This document shows, in pieces, positions 12,425-24,477 of a stretch of 64,000 bases of DNA. The position numbers and the translations under genes were made by a program. The notes beneath the pieces were generated by a model. It saw only the letters and a program-made list of their open reading frames with translations, was not told where the DNA came from and made no database searches. The DNA comes from Pyrocephalus nanus (lineage: Eukaryota; Chordata; Aves; Passeriformes; Tyrannidae). Positions within the stretch are counted from its first letter, which is position 1; each line of letters begins with the position of its first letter. The stretch spans positions 8,268,001 to 8,332,000 of the forward strand of contig CM076266.1 of NCBI GenBank assembly GCA_038380795.1. The letters run 5' to 3'.

Positions 12425-15400
12425 AAACTCTGATGATCCAAAGGAGAACTAGACTGGAATGCAGCTAAGTACAAGCATCAGATTGGAAACAAAAATAACT
12501 TTTTCTTCACCTGCTGAGGTTTGCAGTCCAGACTTGTGATTTCTGTTGCTTGACTGACAAATTTTAAACAGACATAGCTGCTGGTACAGGAGGATAACCC
12601 CACAGAGGATAGTTATGAAAGCTGACATTGATGCTTTGGGTTCTATGAATGCTGGGCAACCACCTTAAGATTTTGCAATGATGCCAAAATTCAGGGCACA
12701 ACATATGGGGCACTTACACCCTTAGACCCAGTGGCAATCAGATACATGACCACTTCTCAGGGGCTGAGGCTTAGCACTGTGTTGATTGTTAACCCAAGAC
12801 TAGGGCCATATATATTCTCCTCTTGACCCACCGTGGGATGAATCAGTGATGTTATGGGTCTGCATCTGTACTGCTTTTTTCTGATGGAGTATTGTATGGG
12901 CTTGGACTGCTTTGTAAGAGGAATTTTTAGGAAAACTTCAGAAATAGGCTTCAAAATTTGTGATGTGTTTGTAAAATTCAGGCAATTTGCAAAATGCAAT
13001 TTGTCTGGTCCTCTTCCTCTTTCGTCCCAGCATAAATGCAATATGACTGCATGACAGTGAATCTCTCTGCTTCAACTGCTCTGTTTTAGAACATCTAAAT
13101 TTAATGAATTGTTGCTGTCTACTGGATTTTTAGTAACAAATACTGTGAACTGACACACTAAGTGAAGAACTGTACAGCTGCAAAAAGCTGAAAATTCCTT
13201 TTTTCACTGTGCCTATAAATCACACTAACTTTTCTTAAATAATAGCTATATGTTGCTATTTTGTGATTAGTCATAGGCTTCTGTATAAGCCAGCACAAAT
13301 GAAACCAATGTAATGAATATAATGAATGTAATGAATTAGGCAATAAATACCTACAAAAGACTAATCTTAATAAAAATGTTAAAAGACCAGTATGGTAAAG
13401 AAAGTCTCTGCACAAATCAAACAGGAAATAATCTTGGAAAAATCTGAAAATGAGTACAAGCGCTACTGACTGTTACTCAGAGCAAAGAATTATTGATCCT
13501 TGCCTCCTCCTATTGATTTTATGTCACTTCTGTGATTTAATCATGTTTTCCTTGTTATCTCTTTGCAGTCTTTCTTCTATTGTCTGGTATGAAATCTCAG
13601 CCAAGGCCTTTCAGCCTGTAGTGGTGGATCAAAATAACTTTGCCTTCCATTTGCATTGTTTTAAAGAAATGATTAAACAATCAAGCTGAGGTGATCCTTG
13701 GAAAGGATTATACAGTAAAAATGCATCTCTGGAAAATGAAAATGCCTCCTTCTCTTCCTTCCTCAGGGACACAGAAAGGCTGTGAAATGCTCCTGCAGAC
13801 AATCCAGTGTGCAAACCTATGCAAAAGGGTCTAAGAGCTTTGCTTTTGCATTAATCCACTTATTCGTTTCTTTCTAAAATACTCAGATTGTGTTAGAGCT
13901 TGTGGCCACTGAAGTCTATGGGAACAAATTTGCATGTGGGAGAGACAAAACTTGCATTTTATTAAAGCAGTGTGGCTACTGCCATGCAAACTTCTTTTCA
14001 AGATAGTACTGTGCTTTTGCTACAAAGTGCTCAAATTTCACTTTCAGGATAATGGCTGCAGTGAAGAGCAATATTGGCGTAATTCTTGACTTATGTTTAG
14101 AAATATACATTTATGTCTTCATTATTGTTTTGAAGTAAAAAAACCCAAACAAACAAAAACAAAAAACACTAGAAAATATAATTTCTTTGAAAGAACAAAA
14201 ATAACCTACATATTATAACATATATGCAGTGAGGCAGATATTAATAGGGCAGCATTTAGATATCTGCTACTCCACAACTCACTGTTCTCAGAATATAAGT
14301 ATTGATTTCTTTCCCAATTACATTAGAATATGCTTTGTACACATGGTTGCACACAACTAGCAAAACACTGTATTTCCCTCATGTGCATATGAAATTGTTA
14401 ACGTTAGATGTTTCTTAATATCTGGATCTATTTTCATAATGGAATACCTTTGTATTAAGATTCCATTTAGGAAGGGTTCAGAGAGGTTTAATATAGAGTC
14501 AGTGGATTTATGAGTGTGTTACATACATAATTATTATGGATGGTTATAAGCACATCAAAAGGAAATGTAATAGATGTTTGTGAGCTCTGGTTACATGAAA
14601 CCTGTTGAACTCTAACAACTGAATCACCGTTTATTAAACATACCTTAATAATCAATCATAGCCTTATTACAGCTTTTAAAATAATGCTCCATTATTTATT
14701 TTTCCATTTGCATCTGGACTTTTTAACCTAATCTGCATAGGCCAAATTCCCCACTGGGAGAAGACTGTGTTGCTAGTGGATGGGAATTGCAGAATATTAT
14801 GCCGGTTTACACTACCCAAAGGTGTAGTCCATGCAGATATACATACATGTGTATATATATATATAAATATATACATATACACACACATAGTTGTGTTCTT
14901 GTTTTAACCTCTTAATGAGGTTGTGTTACATGGTATGTTGTATGAAGAACTGAGACAGGTTTTGCCAGATTCATTCTTTGTAGACCAAATTGTTGCAAGA
15001 ATCCGTGAGACCTTTTTGTATCCAGTGGACCACTCAAAACTTTCAGTTCTCTTTTTTGCTCATTTGAGCTGCAAAAATATGCAGAAAAGTGTTTTGGGGA
15101 CCACTGAACTTTTGCCCATCCAAATGGGCAGGGGTTGGTCTTATGTGATGTGGCGACCCAGTTGGCTTCCCAGTGGACGTCCGTGGCGAACAAAAGGTCA
15201 AATTGGAGGCGGAAATCAGAGTGGGTGGGGGAAAAAAATCAATGCATAAAAATGCCACTGTGCTACTTGTTGCCCTATGACAAAGATAGTGTGGGAGGAT
15301 GGACTGGAAACGCAAGTGAGACCTTCCCTGGGCATCCACAAGTTGTTCTCTGCAGCAGGGCAGTGTGACTTCTGTGTTCTAGTTAACAGCATGTGCTCCA

Positions 15401-15470
15401 AGCCCTCACATATAAATAGTTGCTGGTGACTCATTCAATGTAATTCTTCAGCTATGTCAGTGGGACACAA
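12425..15470. other. Noncoding sequence, no gene seen
   Basis: Unique AT-rich DNA. It includes a small imperfect tandem of TAATGAAT-type units at 13307-13337 and the TA/CA-rich simple repeat at 14837-14890. Overlapping open frames on both strands at about 14910-15430 have no recognisable domain. A few CpGs cluster near 15165-15210 without reaching island density. Confidence 0.5.
14837..14890. repeat. TA/CA dinucleotide-rich microsatellite
   Basis: Alternating purine-pyrimidine stretch: TATA repeats interrupted by single bases, then ACACACAC. Length and interruptions suggest an old, impure microsatellite. Confidence 0.85.
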
Positions 15471-15592
15471 GGTTGGCCTTATGGGTAAAGGCACGGCTTT
15501 CAGGCCGGAAGTGTACGTTTTATTCTTGCCGCTTGCCGCAAGATAAGTCATAAGGAATTTCTTCAGTCTTTCCATTTGTAATTTTGTGAGAA
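15471..15592 (+). repeat. MIR-type tRNA-derived SINE relic
   Basis: Words in order: 'gggtaaaggcacggctttca', 'ggccggaagt', 'gttttattcttgccgcttgc' and 'ataagtcat', then a C/T-rich part and 'ccatttgtaa'. This follows the amniote MIR layout of tRNA-like head (GGTTAAGGCAC..CAGGAGTCCGG..GGTTCTATTCCTGGCTCTGCC), core (..AAGTCACTTAA) and CCATCTGTAAAA. The internal promoter boxes are decayed. The tRNA resemblance comes from the SINE head and does not indicate a working tRNA gene. Confidence 0.6.
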
Positions 15593-18500
15593 CTTTTTAC
15601 TCCCTTCAGAGAGAGTTGTGACTTCATCTGGGGTCAGCAAAGCATTCATTTGCCTGTGGCAGGTCTGCCAAGGACTGCCAGGGCCCCACTGCCCATTTTG
15701 TTTATGCCAGGGTCCTCTGAAGTTCTAAACTGGGTGCTGCTGCTGGCAGGCTAAGGCTATAGCAGCTTTCCTGATGAGGAATCTGCTGTTTCCTGCCTCT
15801 TAGGAAGAAGCAGGCACAACTACCACAACTTCTTCCACCAGATCTGCTCCCATCCCTGGTATATTCCCCTCTTCTCTAACATTATTTCTCATGTAAAAGC
15901 ATCCCTGCCAACCCCATGCTCCTGCTCTTCATCCTTGATACAGCAATATGTGATTTTCCAGTTGGTGCTGAGAAGCACTGTGCTAATTCAGGTCAAGATC
16001 TTTTGCATTGTAACCTCTTGTGACCGTAGACTTCCTAGGGTACTTCGGGGAGTGCTATGTTCTGGAAAAGCAAAGGCCATACAAAGATATCCAGCACAGA
16101 TAGGGGCTATAGACTATACCTCTTATTTTCAAGCATATCTGGAAAAGTATAAATTAAATAGCACTGTAGAACTGTTCAGCTTTGGCTGGGAAAAGATGCT
16201 TCACTTTTACAGCTGCTCATTATATGAGCCCATGACTACTTAAAATTGTATAGACCACAGGACAGCATTAGCTTTTAAACCTCAGTTTCTTTTTCAGGAG
16301 AATGAGATCACTCAGATGTTGAAGTTAGAAGGGTTTTCACTCAGTCTTTACAGCTCTTTGTATTACAAAACCTGAATAACATGGGCCTGACGAGCAGAAA
16401 GCCTATGCTCTGCAAGATGCTTACACAGTGAAACCTGAATCAAAAGTTTTGAAGTCAAATCATCAGCTGCATCCTTGTCCATTTGCTCAGGGAAAAGTAG
16501 GATTTAACATACAAGAAGGTGGATATCACAGAAAAATGCAGCGTTAAGAGCCTCTTAGGCACAGCCAGGTTTTGGTCAAATGTAGAGAATAATGCCAGTT
16601 GATTTAATTTGCACTTTTTTCAAGCTGAGACTCCCTTACAATTGAAATTTGCTTTCATTTAGGTGTGTGTAGTGTATGTCCCCTGCATGTCTCCTCTCCT
16701 TGTGCCTCACTACTCCCAAAGGGTATAATTCTGAACTGAGGGTCACATAAGCAGAAAACCATGATCCAAGGAGAAGCCCTGTTCCAAAGCAGGGCTTAAA
16801 CTCCCTCTTGTTTGATATCAGATCTTCAGAGGAAGCATTTCAATAGCAACCCACAGCTTACTCCCATATATTCAACAATTAGGTTATTGACAGTGTTAGA
16901 CTAGGGTAACAGATAAAAAAAGGGCAAATATTTTCACTGTGCAATAAAGAATGCAGCTCTATTGTAAAGCTGAACTCCTCTCATGCAGAGGAAAGACTTG
17001 ATATATAGTAAGAAAGCCTCACAGTGCATGTATCTAGCTGCCTTCCCTAAAAGGCTCCTCACTTGATGTAATGTCTGTAGAGCTGCTATTTTTTGCAAGT
17101 TCATTTCAACAGCTACATCCTGGTATCGAGTTCTGTTATATTATACTGCCGTGCTAACACTTACACGTTTGTTTTTGCTGATGAACGTCTCCTAATATTG
17201 AGTTATGTATCAGGTTATTGCAGGAAATCTGAGTGAAGATGTAATATTTCACATGCTTGCCTTAAGAGGAAAGAACTGCTAATATCATGAATAATTTCTC
17301 ACAATAGAGATCCAAGCTGTCAGCTCCAACTATAATATCTGGGCCCCAGGGGAACCCAGGTTTTCATCTGGAGGTGTACAGATCCAAAGGAAAATTTGGC
17401 AGTGTTATCTTGACAGTGGTGTAGAGTTCTACTTCCTTACTCCAGAGTTCCGTTAAATACATCAATAGATACACCATATTATGAATTTTTAAGCACCTCT
17501 CCAGAGACAGTACTTAATACAGAATATTTGAGGACTCAGCCTCTGCAGGGTTTGTTTGGTGCCTTAGAAATGTTTCTGCTGGGTAAATTTCTGTGGGAGT
17601 AGAGTTCGGCCCCTTATTTTAATCTGTCTTCTTTCAAGATGAATGTGTTTGTTCTTAAGGTCCAGGTGACATTGGCAGTTTCTTTAGGCATCTCCAGACA
17701 CCATGGCTGGAAGATACTATAAATTTGTTTTAAAGCATAAGAGTTTTTTAGCATTGACCAAGACAAAATAAATTCTTCTACTATTTTCAATGTTCTTACC
17801 ATTTTCCTTTAAAAAAAAAATCAAAGTTACACAATAAAATCACTTCACTTTGGAGGATAGATGAGAAGACTGTGTGTTCTTAAAGGGAACATAGTGCAGA
17901 ACAAAATCCTGGGGACATCATCGGCGTGGACTCTGTCTGTGTTAAATGTTGTGGATTGGATTTCTCTGAAATGACTCACAGGTGGTAACAACCCAGAAGT
18001 GCTTTCTACCCCACTTTTTAACTAGAGACAGAAGCCATCTCCAGCAAGAAATTAGGTTGATTTTGCCTGGTGGGGTACACAGTTGAACATCATGCCTCCT
18101 TCAGACCCTACAGAAGACAAGTGGGCTCTGTGGAATGTTTTGTGCTTAGAGGCTTGGTGGTGACCTCAAACAGTGTCAGAGGTGGAAGAGTCCAACAGTG
18201 GTCATTTGACAGGTTACAGGATACTGAAATCATTCCTACTCGATGCACAAACAAATACAGGGAACTCTGTCATTTAAAGAGATTGAAATAAAAAAGAATT
18301 TGCTCCACTTGCCCTTGCAAAGGTCTTGCTCTATAACCTGAAGATCAACTTATCCTGACATCTCAGTAGGGGAAGGGAATTTTTTTAAATGCATGACTTC
18401 ATAGTATATAAAGTCAGCCCCACCATTAAGCTTAATATATGGTATTAAATATGTCAGAATTCTTTAAAGCAACAAAATTCTTCTCAGTTCTGATTCAATT

Positions 18501-19864
18501 AGAAGAACTAGCTTTTAATGCTGGGGAAAAAGACAATTTCAAAAGCCAGTATCTTATCTTGGTATTGGGCACTGCTTTGCCTTCAGCCTGTGGGTCTGCT
18601 GCACAGCTGATGTAAATGTGGTAGATTTTTCACTTGCTTGCACCAGGTTATTCTGAAATTAGATGCTGCATTTAAAAACAAAAAAACCACAACACTGATG
18701 ACTGCATTTTTTGGTGCATGTATGGAAAGCATGTGAAATTAAACAAAGAAAATGAACTTGCAGCTAAATTTAAAGAAAATGTAATCCTCACAGTGTAGTG
18801 AGCAGGAACACACAGCACTTCTTCAAGGAAAGAGCTTTGCACTCAGATGTAAAGATCAGCCAAGGAGAAAATGGTTAAAGAGACAGTGAGACTCATTGGA
18901 GAGTCCAGTGACCTGATGACAGGTGCTCGGAGGCATCTCACATATCCACATCACATTTCTTGAGCTAGCAAACAGGCAAGGGCAAAACCATATTTGCAAT
19001 TTGCAGGTAAATAACGTCTGTATTTAAGCTAATTTATTACCTATGGTATTTCTGTGTGTCAGTATAAGCTTTCAAGCTAGGCTTAAACTGCAAAATTGGA
19101 TACTGTGAGTAGAGCTGGTATATTAGCACAGAAATTGTGTGAATCCTGTCCTCTCACACCAGGCTACCTGCCTGAGTCACTGAGGTCTTCTTGTCAGCTG
19201 CATAAACAGCAGCTCAGAGAGACTGATTTGGGCATGTTAAGCATCACTGCATAATGATGGCTGGTGGATATTTTCAGTCCTGGCATACTTGGTGTGAGTG
19301 GTGGCATGAACCTGTATCCAAGTCTGTATGGGATAATATCAAACGTATGACCACTTCCTTGGCAATGCCATCACCGTCCTCATGGTGTCTGACCAAGCAG
19401 ATGTGTTTGAACCAGATGTTCTAGCTCTTCTTGCCAATCCAGAAATGCACATCTCTGCAAGGCTCAGGGTTTTTTGATTTGGCCTATCAAGATGTGTTTG
19501 ATGTGATAGCGCTGTCTGTTTGGAGTCGCTTACATGCGATAACTGCACGCGTTTGCCTTCAAATTAAACCTTGTTTCAGCAGATTTGCTAACAGTTGTGA
19601 TGTTTTTTCTTTCACAACATAAGGAGGCTGCTTATGTGTTGGAATAAGAAAGATGGGCCTATGCAAATAGTAGCTTCCTTATGCAAGGAAGGGTAGTCCC
19701 TCAGGAACGGCGAACAGAAGTGTTAGAAAGAGAAAATATCTACCTCTTATTCATAAAACATAGGAGTTGTCCTAAAATGTAAAATCTGGATTCACAGTGG
19801 GGAGCTGGGCTTCTAAGCACTATTGATTTAACAGGAAAAAAGGGCTGGTACCTGGATAGATTTA
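15593..19864. other. Unique noncoding sequence, no gene seen
   Basis: No exon or RNA gene recognised. A CpG-containing patch near 19505-19555 (GCGCTG, GTCGCT, CACGCG) stands out slightly from its surroundings. Frames at 15935-16243, 18070-18291 and 19339-19622 have no known domain. A POU-octamer word ATGCAAAT occurs near 19661. Confidence 0.5.
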
Positions 19865-19995
19865 GCATTATGGCTTACATTAAGCAAAACATGCCTAATT
19901 GAAAGCAAGTGCCTTATCCCATTGCAATCAGTGGGATGTAAGTATGTGCTTGTGCTAGACACAGAGGGAGAGACTGCTGAATTGGTGCCTGAGCT
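19865..19995. repeat. Old amniote interspersed repeat relic
   Basis: Contains 'cttacattaagcaaaacatg', then 'cccattgcaatcagtgggat', 'gtaagtatgtgcttg' and 'ctgctgaattggtgcc'. The symmetric core (CCCATTG..CAGTGGG) flanked by mirrored 'AAGCATGTGCTTAAG' words matches an old palindromic amniote repeat that I know from bird and turtle DNA. An ancient MITE is one possible origin. The family name is not certain. Confidence 0.5.
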
Positions 19996-22604
19996 AGGGA
20001 CAAAACTGGTTTATTTATAAGCACTCTATTTATAGCTTTTGCTGTGTTGGAATACACTAATTCATTTTAAGTGCTCTATCTCTGCAAATGAGCTCATAGC
20101 TCCCAAGAAGGTGAAGTTTTCTGTCTGTGCTTCCTTTTCTGATGTTGTCCTGCTCTTATTTCCCTGGCCGTGGGAAACAACACCTGTGAGGGAATGAAAA
20201 AAATAGTCATATTGTGTAACAACCTGTTAAATCTAGAATATAAACTGGAAGGACAACAGTCTGCTTTTTTCCGTGGGAGAGCTGGGCTGGCAGGGCAGAA
20301 GGAGCATTGTGGAAGGGCTTCATTGAAGAGATCTGGATGCAAGAGGAGCAGCACATGGTGTGGGACCTGTCCCTGGAAATACTCGGGAGCACTGCAGGTG
20401 TAGGGTGAGCCCAGGAACACAGCATGGAGCACATCTCTACCCTGTGTCTATTATCGTGGGCTTGCTGGCGTTTGGGCAAAGGCAGCAGAAAGTATTCACT
20501 CCCTGCCTGTGTCCAGGTGGCCACTGGGGAATAGCATGGAGGGGATGTTGTCCTGACAGCCCCCAGGCCACCCCAAAGCCCTTCACACAAGCCTGTTTAC
20601 TAAAGCCTTTCCATGCATTTGATGATTTGGCCCACAGAGAGCAAGATGTGTAGTCTACAGCACGGTTCTGCTGAGCACCACTTGCCTGTTGAGTCAGCTC
20701 AGAGTATGGTCCATCCTGGGAGAAAAAAAAAAACAGCTAAAGCTGAGGCTGGAGGAGATGTAGGGCATTTCAGGATTTCTCTTTCTCCCCTTTAAACAGG
20801 AGCTGCATATGGAGCCATTGTCCACATTCCTGGGTATGTATGCACAAATTTCAGGATATCTACTTCAAAGGATGCACCCCTGGAAGAGGGAGGAGGTGTG
20901 TTTGTGTGGGGCAGGCTCCTGACTTGCATCTCTTCCAGGGAGCTCTGAGTCATTATTTGATCCTGGTGTGCCTGGATTCTGGGCTGCCCCCATGTTTCGG
21001 GATCAACTCCTTCCTCATTTGTGGTCCTCTCCTAACAGCAGCTTGAATTTCCAGTTTGGCCTTCATCTAAATTTGAAACAGGACCAACCTGTCAAATCCC
21101 ATCCCCAAGCCAGACAACCCCTAAGAAAACCCCACCGTGCCACTTTATTAGTGGACATGTTTTTAGGAAGTCCTTGTGGAGATGGCATCAGAAGCTCTGG
21201 GAGAGGACAAGCAAACGGAAGCAGGTGACAGAACTATATGCAAATTTCACTATATAACCACAGTCTTGTGTTTACAAATCACACAGACTCACCTTTGATC
21301 GCTTTCTCTTAAGACCTCAGCCCATAAAAGGGAGTAAATTAGATGTGGCGAAACATGTGCTTTCCCCACACTTGTTCTTTCCCAGAAATAGCAAGTAAGC
21401 AAAGGTTAAAAAGGACTCACATATATATGTATGAGAGTTTTACATTATTTTTTAAAAAAAACTATTCATACAAGTTTAGCTAAAGTGGCCTTATGTTTCT
21501 CCCCTGAACACAAAGGAAATATTTTCGGGAGCACAGAGGATTTTTCCAGTGCAGCCTGCTCTTGGCTTTATCTTTATTTTCTATCAAGTAACTGAAAACG
21601 AAACAAAGATCTCAGACATAGGTACATCTTTAAGAGAATTTGCTCACTCTTAACTTTGTTTGAATGGGTAAACCTCCTCACTGTTTGCCCTTAAAGCTAT
21701 TCCAACAGAGAGCTGTTTTATCAACACTGGCTGCTCAGTGAGGAGAGGCATTTTCTTCCACCTTCAGAGCAGTTTTCTATGCCACTGTTGGGGGGTGGGA
21801 AGTTGACCTTACGTGGACCCTCGAGACAAAACCAGAGGTTTTAAGCAAGTGAAGAATAGGCAAACACTAGCCAGCAGTTGCCATATACAGAGTACACTGC
21901 TAAAAAATCCCAGAAATCTCACTGATAGAGAGTTACCCTGTGACTGGGTAGTGCTTCTCCCCTTGTAATTTATACGTGTCAATAGGAGATTACGCCTGTA
22001 AGTACAGACTCGGCAAACTCACTTCTAGTGTTTATTATGGAATTTTTTTGGAGGAGAAAAGTAAAAGAAGTACTGCAGGTATTTTCAACAGTCACAGTGC
22101 CTTAGAAGGATGAAGCTGCCTCTGGAGCTGTTTTATAAAAACCTCAAAACAATGAGTTTAAACAAATTTTGTAAACAATAGATGATTTACTGGGCTTTGT
22201 GGAGAGTGGCCGTAGCTAAGACCCTAATGTTAAAATTCACAGAGAATCAGATCTGCAAGAAATGGTCTGCCTGTAATTATTAATTAGACACAAGTCCCTA
22301 AATCTGAGTATCTCTGAATTTTGCAAAGTGTGAGAAGCAGGTCTGAATTCTTCTGACCCATAACTCAGGGCTGTAAGAGATCATCAGCAGTTAAACAGTG
22401 GACTTAAGAACAAAACTAATACCAGCACTGCACAGGTGTTTTGATCTGTCTCAAGCCTATTGGGAACAGGTTCAAGATAAACTGAATTAAGCAACTATTT
22501 AAACTCTAGCAAGAATGTCCACAGGCCTTTTGCAGATATTTAATGGAATAAATTGGGGGGAAAAGAAGTATGGCAAACTTCCTTGTCTTTTCCCAGGAAC
22601 AGGT
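19996..22604. other. Noncoding sequence, no gene seen
   Basis: The part from about 20260 to 21000 is more GC-rich than its surroundings and holds several overlapping frames of up to 127 codons on both strands. None has a recognisable motif or consistent splice flanks. An ATGCAAAT octamer occurs near 21238. Confidence 0.45.
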
Positions 22605-22715
22605 TTGTGGTTGAGGCACTGAAATGGGCTGTAGGAAATCTTGCTTCTATTTCTGTCTCTGCCAAATAATTTATCCTCTCTGTGCTTCTATTCTTTCCCA
22701 CTCAAATAACTGAAA
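22605..22715 (+). repeat. MIR-type SINE relic
   Basis: 'ttgaggcactgaaatgggct', then 'ggaaatcttgcttctatttc', 'tgtctctgccaaataa' and 'cctctctgtgcttctattct'. These follow the amniote MIR order GGTTAAGGCACTGG..GGTTCTATTCCTGGCTCTGCCA..CCTCTCTGTGCCTCAGTTTCC. The central TGTGTGACCTTGGGCAAG part is largely lost. Confidence 0.65.
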
Positions 22716-23187
22716 TTAATAGATCTCTGCCAGGCATGTAGAAAGGGTGAAACCCTATTTGTTTAAAGACCAGATGACAGGTATTAGAGGAAAACTATAA
22801 ACATGTAGAGGTGAAGTATTTCAGCATACTAGCTGTCACCATTTAAAACACTCCAAAACCTGGAAATTTAACACACTCTGTTAGAAACTGAAGTTGCTAA
22901 CTGCATTGATGTGTTTTGTTCTGCTACAAGAAAGTGCTGAAAACTCTGTTGTAGTGCAAATGTCCCACAGCAATCCAGGAAGGAGCATGGTAGTTTGGTA
23001 TTCACATGGCATAAATCAGGGGTATTCATGCACTTTCACATAAAAAATAATGCAGATCTACATATTTGAATCTTTCTCATGGATGTGAGGATTCTCCAAT
23101 AGATTCCAATGATTTTTCACTGTATTTCAGGGACTCAATAATTAGTCCTAACTTTAGACTGCATATAAAAAACAGTACTTCAGAATT

Positions 23188-23209
23188 AAAAAAAAAAAAA
23201 AAAAAAAAA
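23188..23209. repeat. Poly-A run, 22 nt
   Basis: Uninterrupted 22 A. No processed-gene sequence or AATAAA signal is obvious just upstream, so I call it a homopolymer. Confidence 0.9.
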
Positions 23210-23339
23210 TGATTTAAACACAAAAAGTTAAAAAGAACCCCAGTTGTCAAATTAATTTTTCATCTTCACCTTCCCCCCCTCAAGCTTAATTTTAAAAATC
23301 ACAAAGCCATCTTGATTGTTTCCATTATTTGAATTTTTT

Positions 23340-23485
23340 TCATTGTTGAATTCCAACATATGTAATGCAAACACGGCAGTGCTGTGATCTGGAAAGTGCA
23401 ACTTGCTCTTCATTCAGCTGAGATGATGTAACGTGCTGCTCAGCCTCGCAGCTGCATTACATAAATATTGTTAATGATGAAACGA
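23340..23485. promoter_or_regulatory. Candidate conserved noncoding block
   Basis: Dense in transcription-factor-like words: SOX-type CATTGTT at the start, an E-box CAGCTG at 23416-23421, a CpG-containing TGTAACGTG, GCAGCTGCATTACATAAATATTG, and TTAATGATGAAACG. There is no frame or repeat signature. This is a common look for deeply conserved vertebrate enhancers, but conservation is untested. Confidence 0.25.
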
Positions 23486-23755
23486 GGGCTGGGTGCTTAA
23501 GTATTCTTTTAGAGCAATCCAAGTGGCAGAGTTTCTTTTGACATTATCTAAAATACGGCAGATGAGTCTCCCACCAGGAAAAATGTTTCTCCGGAGACAA
23601 GATCATGTATTGGTAATTCTTACTTTATTTGCTCTGCTGGTGAAAAGCATAGAGAGAGGTGTCTTGGCATGTGGCATCCGGCCATGCCCATTTGGGGTTG
23701 GGGGTGTGGTTTACTGCAAGATATCTTAATACAGCAATGAATAAAATACTTATTT

Positions 23756-23769
23756 CCCCCCCCCCCCCC
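23756..23769. repeat. Poly-C run, 14 nt
   Basis: Uninterrupted run of 14 C (G on the minus strand). Length-variable and error-prone in sequencing. Confidence 0.9.
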
Positions 23770-24459
23770 AAGTTTGCATAATATTAGGGACAGACATGTA
23801 AACACAGGATCTACTGTTATCAAAACTCCTAATCAGGGGCCTAATAAAAACTCTCCACAAAGTCAATGGAGTTTAGGAAGTAATTCATCTCAGCCTGAGC
23901 GAGACATTTACAGTAAATCAGATGAACTGGTCCCTTTGCTTCTGGAAGCAGACAGACACCAGGTAAGCTATACATTGTGTCTGAACTGGTTTGGTGGGAA
24001 TTTTTAGCTTTCAGGTCTTCCATGTGAACTCTTGCTCCTACAGAAATTGCTTTATGGTCTTTGTTGACTATATGGAGGAAATGGGATCTTGCATCTAAAG
24101 GGCTCATTTGAAAGGTTTGTATATCCTCAAATATTCACACATCACACACGGAGGCAATAAAATCCATAGTTTGAAAACACATTTTCAGAGCCCTTGCTAC
24201 CACAGTATCACTGAAAAGATGCTGTCAGCTCAAGTACTGCAAACATCAGTATTTTATCTCTCTAGACTTTTAAGATGGAAATAATGTTAAAAAAGCATTC
24301 ATTTTCTGCTAGCTTTTATTATTTTGTTTAGATAGGACAGTGATGAACAGAAGAATCCTCTGTCTTTTTGTTCATAAAAACTGTCTTTTTCAGTCACTGC
24401 AGATTTGATTTCAGGCTGGACTGGGTGGTGCTTCTTCAGAACGACTGTTCTCAATGGGA

Positions 24460-24477
24460 TTTTTTTTTTTTTTTTTT
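24460..24477. repeat. Poly-T run, 18 nt
   Basis: Uninterrupted 18 T followed by AAA. Simple homopolymer. Confidence 0.9.

Noticed and set aside
14910..15434. Overlapping frames on both strands (up to 108 codons)
   Set aside because: Open in several phases at once with no recognisable domain. I considered a transposon gene but found no terminal repeats or motif.
15478..15540. tRNA-like head
   Set aside because: The A- and B-box-like words are decayed and the sequence continues into MIR core and tail words, so it is a SINE relic and not a tRNA gene.
20260..20800. GC-richer stretch as an exon or CpG island
   Set aside because: GC is raised but CpG is scarce. Overlapping frames on both strands show no known protein.
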